Shown: piece after piece, positions 57,601-64,000 of the stretch
Numbering within the stretch: position 1 is the stretch's first letter
Layout of the letters: every line of letters starts with the position of its first letter
Assembly (NCBI GenBank): GCA_965216255.1
Contig: OZ244148.1
Span: 4,960,001-5,024,000 of the forward strand
Reading direction: 5' to 3'
Source: G965216255 sp965216255
GTDB lineage: Bacteria > Bacteroidota > Rhodothermia > Rhodothermales > Bin80
DNA: 64,000 bases
Program-made: the position numbers and the translations under genes
Notes under the pieces: generated by a model
Databases searched by the model: none
Seen by the model: the letters and a program-made list of their open reading frames with translations, nothing else
What the model was told of the DNA's origin: nothing

Positions 57601-59624
57601 ACCAGCGCTTCCCAGGGATCATCCTGACGGATACGTTCGAAATGCAGGACAGTCCAGACCTGATCGCGAACATCCTGCCGGAAAACTCCGAGCAGCGCAA
57701 GAAGCAGAAGGATGCACGCATCCGGGTGATCGTGAGTAATCCGCCGTGGAGCACTGGGCAAAAGAGTCAGAATGATGCAGCACAAAACCAAAAATACCCG
57801 GTCCTTGATGAGAGGATAAATTCGACTTATGCAACTCACGGCTCCGCCGCGTCAGTACGGAACCTGTACGACAGCTACGTGCGGGCGATTCGTTGGGCGT
57901 CCGATCGCATCGGGGATAGCGGTGTCATTGGGTTCGTAACCAATGCGGGCTGGCTGGACGGCAATGCCATGGACGGCATGCGCAAGTGCCTGGCGGATGA
58001 GTTTACGGGAATTCATGTGCTGCATTTACGGGGGAACCAGCGGACACAGGGCGAACGGTCGCGGCAGGAAGGGGGCAAGGTATTTGGGGCGGGGTCGCGG
58101 GCGCCGGTGGCGATTACGCTGATGGTGCGCAACCCGGAGCGCCAAGGGTGCAAGATTCTGTTCCACGACATCGGCGACTACCTCAGTCGCGAGGAAAAAC
58201 TGGACAAAGTAGCAGCGTACCGTGGGATAAGCAGCGTGAAAGCCAATGGAGGATGGTCGGAGTTAAAACCGGATGCGCACCACGATTGGTTGAATCAGCG
58301 TGAGGCTGGATTTGCGGTGTTCATGGCCATGGGAGACAAGTCTGGAGGCGTGCTCCCATGGGAAACGATCTTCAAGAACTACACGCTGGGGATAGCGACC
58401 AGTCGCGACGCATGGTGCTACAACTATTCTAAAGCAGCACTTCGCGACAATATCCAGGCCATGATTCGATTTTACAATGCGGAGCGTCAGCGGCTTCAAG
58501 ACCAAATTGCGGGTGCGCGCAGGGTGTCGGCAGCGGAGATTACCCGCCTCATAGACAATGATCCCAAGAAAATAAGCTGGTCGGACGGCCTGAAAACCCA
58601 CTTGCGCGGGAACAAAAGACTCAGCATTGAAGAAGGGCGCATTGCGACGTCACAATACAGACCCTTCACGCGGCAGTACCTCTACCTGAGCCGTAGACTG
58701 AACGACAGGGTCTACCAGATCCCGAAGCTCTTTCCGCACGCTCAGGCCGAGAATCGGGTAATTTGTGTGACGGGACGAGGTGAGAGTGACGACTTTTCGT
58801 GTTTGATGGTGCAAGATATACCGAATCTGCATTTGATTGCCAGCGGGCAGTGCTTTCCGCGATGGCTGTATGCCGATACCAAAACGTCCGTGGGCGGGAT
58901 GTTTGGCAACGATGTTGAGACCGATGCCTACGGATACGTGCGGCGAAGTGCGATCAGCAAAGACGCATTGGCTGCATTTCGAGAAAAGCTGGGTGTCGGA
59001 CCTGAGCTGACCGCGGACCACCTTTTTGATTACGTGTATGGCGTGCTCCACGTGCCCGCATACCGCGTTGAGTTCGCGGCGAACCTGAGTAAGGAGCTGC
59101 CAAGAATTCCCGTTCCAACGAAACCGGCAGACTTCTGGGCACTGGCACGGGCCGGTCAGAATCTCGGCGACCTGCACGCCAATTACGATACAGTAGAGCC
59201 GTGGCCAATTGAGTTTGAAAACGGTGGTTGGAAACCGCGCGCAGGATGCGCGGCCATGGAATGGTTTCGCGTCGGCAAGCCCATGCGCCATCCCGGCCGG
59301 GGAAGGGCCAAAGATAGGACGCGCATACGGTACAACGATAACATCACCGTCAGTGGCATCCCCGAAAAGGCATACAACTACATGGTTAATGGAAAACCGG
59401 CCATCGCCTGGGTCATGGAACGGCAGTGTGTCAAGACGCACAAAGCCAGTGGCATCGTCAACGATGCCAACCGCTTCGCCCTGGAAGCCATGCAGGACCC
59501 GGCCTACCCGCTCAAGCTGTTGGCCAGAGTCATCCGCGTGAGCATGAAAACGCAACGCATCGTGAGCCAACTGCCTAAGCCCGCTTGGAACACAGAACCC
59601 CGCTGTGTCAACCCTGGTACATAA
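54654..59624 (+). CDS. Type ISP restriction-modification enzyme (nuclease-helicase-methylase in one chain)
   Basis: 1656 aa from GTG 54654; an ATG at 54696 gives 1642 aa and is also plausible. Domains in order: Mrr-like nuclease with D90 and Q105-x-K107 (GIDLVAK...AIQCKF); superfamily 2 helicase with MACGTGKT (about 218), DEAH in CDEAHR (about 350), MTATPK, and QAVGRVMRR motif VI; a helical coupler; gamma-type methylase with DPFTGTGTF (about 922-930) and NPPW (about 1029-1032); and a C-terminal recognition domain. This is the layout of LlaBIII-like enzymes, which need no separate specificity subunit. The chain is intact. TATATT at 54643-54648 lies only 6-11 bases before the GTG, so a promoter there would favour the downstream ATG. 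Confidence 0.92.
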   Translation: MLTKSEFPEAHCPPMTLSSTSSLDDILNAWREEAADSAYSRERIKGTAFERLCIAYLTHDPTQTTQYEPPVRYGDWARERGLPETDLGIDLVAKVRGGKGWCAIQCKFWAEGKPLPKAAIDSFLSASGSSDFTRRVIIDTTGEDWSGSAEAVARIQAVPVSRIGLHELRMSPIDWAKYALSAEIDRREPKTPRPHQEEAISKTLSGLAEHGSRGKLIMACGTGKTFTSLRIAEDLAGRGGRVLYLVPSLALMSQTVREWTVDTRLSLRAYAACSDAQVGRRRRRNDDRIDMDTLDLAFPATTDAAKLAQEAAPPAFDQLIVVFATYHSLPVIAEAQRDHGLPDFDLAICDEAHRTAGARIAGEEESHFVQIHDQQNVQANRRLYMTATPKVYAASARSKAGEVNAALCSMEDEELYGPVLYEIGFGNAVEQGLLTDYKVIVLTVPEDVVARGVHESLAKYELKLTDAGKLMGCWRALAKADEEEFPEDDQLPMRRAIAYCRDIESSRQVEALFTEVAREYRASPVATSNGQVPNYEVTAKHVDGTFNAVRRGERLAWLDGVRPADRACRVLSNARCLAEGVDVPALDAIVFMHPRKSQIEIVQAVGRVMRRASGKRMGYVVLPVVIPSNTDPTAALEKSDTFRVVWQVLNAIRSHDERFEAMLNLLEEGQSGKHLGIVALSDWRPRGPAPGPGIGTGAAENPDTHKDSTGKQLVLEFDLPAAIRAKIVEKCGNRRYWDEWAGDVADIARRHIVRIEAMVTADEAARDVFEEFLAELRDDLNEGITKQDAIEMLAQHMVTRPVFEALHGDARFVDQNPVSKGMQLILDVLAPAHIETEAESLSEFYDSVARRAKAANTPLARQKIITELYDKFFRNAFPKTVEKLGIVYTPIEIVDFILHSVDEVLRAEFGQSLSSDGVQILDPFTGTGTFITRIIQNGLIKPESLARKYASAIHANEIMLLAYYIAAVNIEAAYHAAVGADEYQRFPGIILTDTFEMQDSPDLIANILPENSEQRKKQKDARIRVIVSNPPWSTGQKSQNDAAQNQKYPVLDERINSTYATHGSAASVRNLYDSYVRAIRWASDRIGDSGVIGFVTNAGWLDGNAMDGMRKCLADEFTGIHVLHLRGNQRTQGERSRQEGGKVFGAGSRAPVAITLMVRNPERQGCKILFHDIGDYLSREEKLDKVAAYRGISSVKANGGWSELKPDAHHDWLNQREAGFAVFMAMGDKSGGVLPWETIFKNYTLGIATSRDAWCYNYSKAALRDNIQAMIRFYNAERQRLQDQIAGARRVSAAEITRLIDNDPKKISWSDGLKTHLRGNKRLSIEEGRIATSQYRPFTRQYLYLSRRLNDRVYQIPKLFPHAQAENRVICVTGRGESDDFSCLMVQDIPNLHLIASGQCFPRWLYADTKTSVGGMFGNDVETDAYGYVRRSAISKDALAAFREKLGVGPELTADHLFDYVYGVLHVPAYRVEFAANLSKELPRIPVPTKPADFWALARAGQNLGDLHANYDTVEPWPIEFENGGWKPRAGCAAMEWFRVGKPMRHPGRGRAKDRTRIRYNDNITVSGIPEKAYNYMVNGKPAIAWVMERQCVKTHKASGIVNDANRFALEAMQDPAYPLKLLARVIRVSMKTQRIVSQLPKPAWNTEPRCVNPGT

Positions 59625-60760
59625 ATCACGTAAAACAGGCTGTATCAGCCGCGATGCGGGCTAGTATTTAAACATCGGTTTGTAGCACAGAATCGACGCT
59701 CTTTCTTCACTCCCCGAGCCTCTGTGCCTCAATTGGCCCAAAATCACCGCTTAGATCAGGGCTTCCCAAGTTTGTTGGCCCCTCGTAGAAGAGCACGCCT
59801 TTGCCGTATCCGGCAAAGGCGATGGAGCCGCCGTGGCGTCCAGCCTCCGGATTTAGGGTGGCGGGCGGATGCTTTGGCAGAAGCGTATCCGCTGCGGCGT
59901 TGAGCTCCCAGCTTTCCGCGCTGCAAAGGCTCGCATTTTCCGCTGCATAGTCGGCATCGAGCCCGCTGTCAATGCTGACGTGAAACGCCGGCGCCGTCAC
60001 CAAGCGGTGCCAGACGCTCGGGGTGCCGGCAGCAGGCCTGAAACGGGGCAGAGAATAGACAAGACTCTGGTACAGCTTGCCATGTCAGCGCCGGTACAAG
60101 GTGCATTGGACCAATGCGGGTTCATCTGTCTAGTCCAGGCCTGTGCGCGACTGGGGGTATCCCAAATATCTCTGGGCCGTCAAACGCCTGGAATAAGGCA
60201 CATAGATGGTGATATGAAGGAAAACTCAACTTTTGCCCATCCGCTCTTGTCCGTAGGTGCGAAACATGACCGGGCCGCTGGCGGCTGACTTTTCCTCCCT
60301 GCCAAATGATGCTGCCGACAGGAGGTCCGTGCGTCGAAATGCGGCACCAACCCGTTTTCATCGCGTCCTCACAACGCATTCCAATTTTGCCGTACATTAC
60401 GGACCTTTACTGCGAAGCTCAAGCAGACACAGCTTCCTGCCTTCTTGCGGCAGGGGAGACTTGCATAGATTGCCGTTCAGGATGCGCGTGATTTACCTTG
60501 GCGTAGCGCATGAACATGGATCTACCGGATCCATGCCCGTGTCTTGGTACGGTCTGCAAGCGGAATGTTTTGGATCCCCGTGAATCATGTTTCTGTGCCT
60601 CGCAGCCCCGTGGTTGCGAGGCTGTTTGCCGCGCACTTTCCGCCGTGCAAACGTTTGGTCCGCAGGAGGGGGCCACGCTGGAACATTCCGGCAGGGGATC
60701 GAAAATTGGATTTAGCCAGCCCTCCCCTGCAGGCACTGCCCCTTTAATCAAATCTCAAGA
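59625..60760. other. Region with no confident gene
   Basis: A 98-codon frame on the minus strand (60003-59707) includes GGSIAFAGYGKGVLFYEGPT and might be the end of an unidentified gene; other frames look like noise. A hairpin GCCTCGCA-N10-TGCGAGGC is at 60597-60622 without a T-run. The plus-strand promoter for the sugar cluster should lie near 60700-60750. Confidence 0.35.
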
Positions 60761-61612
60761 ATGATGAACAGGAGAGTATTTATCCGGTCCTCTGCGGCGG
60801 CTGCCGGGCTGCTGTGGGGAGGCGGCTGTGCTCCTGGCGACGAGCCCGCAGCGGAGGCTCCTGTGGGCCGCTCGCTGCCGGCCATAGGACTCCAGTTATA
60901 CACAGTACGGCAGCACATGGAAACGGCCTTCGAGGAGAGCATCCGGCGCGTGGCCGGCCTTGGCTACACCGAAGTCGAGTTTGCTGGCTATTACGAGCGC
61001 GATCCCGCAGAGATTGTGGCGCTCCTGGATGAGGTCGGGCTGGTGGCGCCGTCCGTTCACGTCGGTATGAACCTGCTCCGGGATGACCTGGAGGGGGTAC
61101 TTGCGGCGGCATCAACGTTGCGGCACGGGTACGTGGTGTGCCCCTGGCTGGCCGAAGAGGAGCGGACGCTGGATCATTATCGGCAGCATGCCGCCTTCTT
61201 CAACGAAGTAGGAGCGGCCGCGCGCGAGGCGGGTATCCAGTTCGCCTATCACAACCACGATTTCGAATTCATGGAATCCAGTGGAGTCATTCCGTACGAT
61301 CTGCTTCTTTCGGAAACCGATCCCGAGCTGGTCAAGATGGAGCTGGATCTGTACTGGATTCGCAAAGGCGGCATGGATGCGCTGGCGTATTTTGCGCTGC
61401 ATCCTGGACGTTTTCCACTGTGCCACGTCAAGGATATGGCGCCGGATGGATCCATTACGCACGTGGGGGCAGGCGTGATAGATTTTGGCCCCATCTTTGC
61501 GCAGAGCGACGGTGCGGGGCTGCTCCACTATTTTGTCGAGCATGACCATCCGGATGACGCGTTCGCGAGTGCAGGCGATGCCGTCACCCACTTGGCGAAA
61601 TTGACCTACTAG
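60761..61612 (+). CDS. Sugar phosphate isomerase/epimerase-like protein, Tat lipoprotein
   Basis: 283 aa; the second Met at 60764 is an equal candidate. The N-terminus RRVFIRSSAAAAGLLWGGGC joins a twin-arginine motif to a lipobox Cys, so the folded protein is probably exported and lipid-anchored. The rest is an AP endonuclease 2-type TIM barrel: IGLQLYTVRQHM, YTEVEFAGYY, FAYHNHDFEF, KMELDLYWIRKGG and LCHVKDM, with the metal-binding Glu, His and Asp positions present. Such proteins occur with Gfo/Idh dehydrogenases in export-dependent sugar oxidation. It ends 2 bases before the next gene, so they form an operon. Confidence 0.85.
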   Translation: MMNRRVFIRSSAAAAGLLWGGGCAPGDEPAAEAPVGRSLPAIGLQLYTVRQHMETAFEESIRRVAGLGYTEVEFAGYYERDPAEIVALLDEVGLVAPSVHVGMNLLRDDLEGVLAAASTLRHGYVVCPWLAEEERTLDHYRQHAAFFNEVGAAAREAGIQFAYHNHDFEFMESSGVIPYDLLLSETDPELVKMELDLYWIRKGGMDALAYFALHPGRFPLCHVKDMAPDGSITHVGAGVIDFGPIFAQSDGAGLLHYFVEHDHPDDAFASAGDAVTHLAKLTY

Positions 61613-61614
61613 TT

Positions 61615-62784
61615 ATGCCACTAGGCAAAAAGCTTCGCTACGGGATGGTAGGCGGCGGTCCTGGCGCATTCATCGGCGGAGTGCATCGCTTCGCGGCCGC
61701 GCTCGACGGAACCATGGAGTTGGTTGCGGGCGCTTTTTCCTCGAGCCCGGAGAAGTCCCGGCAGCAGGGTGCACAGCTGGGCCTCGATCCGGGGCGCGTC
61801 TATGCGTCCTTCCTGCAAATGGCAGACCGCGAGGCCGCGCTGCCCGAGGAAGAGCGCATAGATATCGTCTCCGTCGTCACGCCAAACCATATGCACTTCC
61901 CGGTGGTTCGAGCCTTCCTGGAAGCCGGGTTCCACGTCATTTGCGACAAGCCAATGACGAACAGTCTGGAAGATGCCGAAGAGCTGTGCCGCCTGGTAGC
62001 ACGTAGCGGCCTCGTCTTTGCCCTTACGCACAACTACACCGGATACCCGATGGTGAAACAGGCCCGCGCCATGGTGGCAGCGGGCCGTATCGGGGCCGTC
62101 CGCAAGGTAGTCGTGGAGTACCCGCAGGGCTGGCTTGCCACGCCCATCGAGCGTGAAGGGCACAAGCAGGCCGACTGGCGCACGGATCCCAAGCGCGCAG
62201 GTGCCGGGGCCCTCGGCGATATCGGTTCGCACGCCGAGAATCTGGCGCGATACATCACGGCATTGGAGATGGAGGCGTTGTGCGCTGATGTAACCACGTT
62301 CGTGGAAGGCCGGCCCATTGATGATGACGTCAGTATGCTGGTCCACTACCGCGGAGGGGCCCGCGGCGTGCTCCATGCCTCGCAGGTATCCATCGGCGAA
62401 GAGAACAACCTCAATATTCGTGTGCACGGGTCGGCGGGATCGCTGCAGTGGTTCCAGGAGCACCCCAACTGGCTCTATCACCGCGAGCTCAGCGGTCCCG
62501 AGCGTGTCTACAAGCGTGGGAATGATTATCTGGAGCCAATTGCGCGGCACAACACGCGCCTCCCGAGCGGCCATCCGGAAGCGTTCCTGGAAGCATTCGC
62601 CAATGTCTATGTGAATGCGGGGCGTACCGTCGCAGCCAGGATTGCCGGAGAGGCGCCCACGGCCTTTGACATGGATTTCCCCGATGTCCGCGATGGCGCC
62701 CGCGGCGTGCACTTTATTCATGCGGCGCTGGAAAGTGGCAGGCGGCGGGCCTGGGTGGATGCCGCCTATACGCCGCCGGCCTGA
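61615..62784 (+). CDS. Gfo/Idh/MocA family oxidoreductase
   Basis: 389 aa. The Rossmann N-terminus is RYGMVGGGPGAFIGGVH, followed by VVTPNHMHF and a CDKPM block in place of the usual EKP motif, with the catalytic Lys (about residue 105). The C-terminal beta domain includes KQADWRTDPKRAGAGALGDIGSHAENLARY (first 20 residues and on), in which the conserved GDIGxHxxxL supplies the active His. It would oxidise or reduce a sugar or inositol with NAD(P). No signal peptide, so cytoplasmic. It is flanked on both sides by isomerase-like genes at 2 and 34 bases. Intact. Confidence 0.93.
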   Translation: MPLGKKLRYGMVGGGPGAFIGGVHRFAAALDGTMELVAGAFSSSPEKSRQQGAQLGLDPGRVYASFLQMADREAALPEEERIDIVSVVTPNHMHFPVVRAFLEAGFHVICDKPMTNSLEDAEELCRLVARSGLVFALTHNYTGYPMVKQARAMVAAGRIGAVRKVVVEYPQGWLATPIEREGHKQADWRTDPKRAGAGALGDIGSHAENLARYITALEMEALCADVTTFVEGRPIDDDVSMLVHYRGGARGVLHASQVSIGEENNLNIRVHGSAGSLQWFQEHPNWLYHRELSGPERVYKRGNDYLEPIARHNTRLPSGHPEAFLEAFANVYVNAGRTVAARIAGEAPTAFDMDFPDVRDGARGVHFIHAALESGRRRAWVDAAYTPPA

Positions 62785-62818
62785 ATCTTCGCAGTCAAAC
62801 AATGGAGGAATAGGTAGC

Positions 62819-63826
62819 ATGGCAAGATCCGTCACCCTCTTTACCGGCCAATGGGCCGACCTGCCGCTTGAAACTCTGGCTGGTAAGGCTGCGGCCTGGG
62901 GCTATGATGGCCTCGAACTTGCCTGCTGGGGTGATCACTTCAGTGTGGACGAGGCCCTCGCCAGCGACGGCTACTGCGCCGGGCGTCGGGCGCTGCTCGC
63001 GCGCCATGGCCTTGGCCTGCACGCTATCAGCAATCATCTGGTCGGACAGGCGGTTTGCGACCGAATAGATGGCCGCCACCAGGCCATCCTGCCACCTGAA
63101 GTCTGGGGTGATGGTGACCCGGAAGGGGTACGGCGGCGGGCCGCTCAGCAAATGCAGCGCACGGCCCGTGCGGCGGCACGGCTGGGTGTGGACGTGGTCA
63201 ACGGTTTCACGGGCAGTAGCATCTGGCACCTGCTGTATTCGTTTCCGCCCAATACGTCGGGCATGATCGATGCGGGTTACGACGATTTTGCCCGGCGTTG
63301 GAATCCCATACTGGATGTCTTCGACGAGGTGGGCGTACGTTTCGCCCTGGAGGTCCATCCCACCGAGATTGCCTTCGATATCTCTAGTGCCCACCGCGCG
63401 CTCCGTGCTCTTGACTACCGCTCCGCCTTTGGATTCAACTATGATCCCAGCCATTTCGGCTACCAGGGCGTAGATTATGTGCAATTCATCCATGAATTCG
63501 GGGACAGAATCTTTCATGCGCACATGAAGGACGTCTGGTGGTCGGACAGGCCCACGAGGGCCGGCGTCTTCGGCGGCCACATAGAGTTCGGGCACGTGGA
63601 CCGCTTCTGGGACTTCCGGTCTATTGGGCGGGGAAGCATCGATTTCGAGGAAATCATCCGTGCTCTTAACCGCGTTGGCTATGAAGGGCCGCTTTCCATC
63701 GAGTGGGAGGACGGAGGCATGGACCGTGAACATGGTGCCCAGGAAGCCTGCAGCTATGTCAAGGAAATAGACTTCGCCCCGTCAGCCGCGGCGTTTGACG
63801 CTGCTTTTGCCAAGGATGCGCAGTAG
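62819..63826 (+). CDS. Sugar phosphate isomerase/epimerase
   Basis: 335 aa from ATG 62819, chosen because GGAGG (62804-62808) stands 10 bases upstream; the longer open frame upstream overlaps the Gfo/Idh gene. TIM-barrel features: YDGLELACWGDHF, LHAISNHLVGQ, FALEVHPTEIAFD, FNYDPSHFGYQGVDY and FHAHMKDVWW, then LSIEWEDGGMDREHG. The Glu, Asp, His and Glu metal ligands are all present. No signal peptide. Probably works with the dehydrogenase before it. The last codons overlap the following gene. Confidence 0.93.
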   Translation: MARSVTLFTGQWADLPLETLAGKAAAWGYDGLELACWGDHFSVDEALASDGYCAGRRALLARHGLGLHAISNHLVGQAVCDRIDGRHQAILPPEVWGDGDPEGVRRRAAQQMQRTARAAARLGVDVVNGFTGSSIWHLLYSFPPNTSGMIDAGYDDFARRWNPILDVFDEVGVRFALEVHPTEIAFDISSAHRALRALDYRSAFGFNYDPSHFGYQGVDYVQFIHEFGDRIFHAHMKDVWWSDRPTRAGVFGGHIEFGHVDRFWDFRSIGRGSIDFEEIIRALNRVGYEGPLSIEWEDGGMDREHGAQEACSYVKEIDFAPSAAAFDAAFAKDAQ

Positions 63827-64000
63827 CCCGTTCTTATTGGTCCTCATGGGCTGCGCCGGAGCGCGGCCTGTTGCCGTGCAGGTGCCAGCGCATGCGTTGC
63901 CCATCATAACGGAGACCATCCCGGGTACTTCGGTTTCCTTCCGCATGGTCTCGTTGCCAGGCGGCACGTTCATGCTCGGGAGTCCCGAAAAAGAGCCGGG
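63816..64000 (+). CDS. Formylglycine-generating enzyme-like (SUMF1) lipoprotein, 3' end outside window
   Basis: Starts at ATG 63816, overlapping the isomerase stop by 11 bases. The first 15 codons form a lipoprotein signal with Cys in LVLMGCAGA. After a short spacer the SUMF1/FGE-sulfatase opening MVSLPGGTFMLGSPEKEPG runs to the window end. Homologues either activate sulfatases or act as sugar-linked surface enzymes of unknown role. Only 61 codons are visible. Confidence 0.8.
   Translation, partial: MRSSPFLLVLMGCAGARPVAVQVPAHALPIITETIPGTSVSFRMVSLPGGTFMLGSPEKEP

Noticed and set aside
60597..60622. Hairpin as a rho-independent terminator
   Set aside because: An 8-base stem with a 10-base loop but no following T-run, and no gene ends just before it.
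62615..62818. Longer N-terminus for the second isomerase
   Set aside because: It overlaps the Gfo/Idh coding region out of frame and lies upstream of a strong GGAGG ribosome site placed for ATG 62819.

Overview
ORGANISM. The window looks like a mesophilic marine member of Bacteroidota/Rhodothermota, possibly host-associated. The pointers are a secreted protein with a type IX secretion C-terminal domain (35430-37211), two DUF5916 CBM9-like/outer-membrane-barrel proteins, a PL17-type alginate lyase locus with a TRAP transporter, and DUF1080/heme-c/HEAT and Gfo/Idh plus sugar-isomerase clusters. This is inference from protein families; no rRNA or ribosomal protein gene is present to fix the taxonomy. 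The window is very rich in mobile DNA: IS66, IS30, IS1634, IS1595, a TnpB element, a group II intron, and remnants of IS1182, IS256 (two), IS1380, IS3, IS4 and others. About ten non-transposase genes carry nonsense or frameshift lesions. Both lesion types occur, which argues for real gene decay, although assembly indels cannot be excluded for single-base shifts.

LAYOUT. 1-2406: 3' part of a Calx-beta adhesin with an autotransporter-like barrel. 2476-4887: decayed IS66 that cuts off hsdR. 4884-11598: a type I restriction-modification operon on the minus strand (hsdM, HEPN toxin, MNT antitoxin fused to HsdS, DUF4365, a 378-aa unknown, broken hsdR). 12117-16023: transposase fragments, IS30, a RelB/YafQ-type toxin-antitoxin pair and a decayed membrane protein gene. 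16190-24279: alginate/uronate locus on the minus strand (PL17 lyase, SDR reductase, TRAP dctP-dctQ-dctM); dctP and dctM are pseudogenes and dctM also carries an antisense group II intron. 24305-28700: IS1634 and a broken tnpB. 28718-41014: two DUF5916 proteins, a broken fic, a T9SS cargo protein and many IS remnants. 41110-47960: housekeeping-like genes (YwaF-like membrane protein, broken EamA, MerR, tRNA-Pro, SDR, RodZ-like, broken ROK kinase, DUF1080, decayed HEAT/cytochrome c). 48303-59624: defence island (IS1595, relic of a type ISP restriction enzyme, a GHKL-ATPase/nuclease plus DNA methylase pair, an intact 1656-aa type ISP enzyme). 60761-64000: sugar isomerase, Gfo/Idh dehydrogenase, second isomerase and the start of a formylglycine-generating-enzyme-like lipoprotein.

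HOW IT FITS TOGETHER. The most unusual locus is the type I operon. A HepT-type HEPN toxin with an intact R-x4-H-x-Y motif is followed, with a 4-base overlap, by a MntA-type nucleotidyltransferase with an intact G-S-x10-D-x-D motif that is fused in frame to the DNA-specificity subunit. hsdR is destroyed by an in-frame TGA and an IS66 junction, yet every other gene of the operon is open. One reading is that the toxin-antitoxin unit protects the methylase and specificity genes from loss even after restriction has gone. The second defence cluster joins a MORC-like GHKL ATPase/nuclease with its own methylase and a type ISP enzyme. Metabolically, the alginate locus keeps lyase and reductase but has lost its import system.
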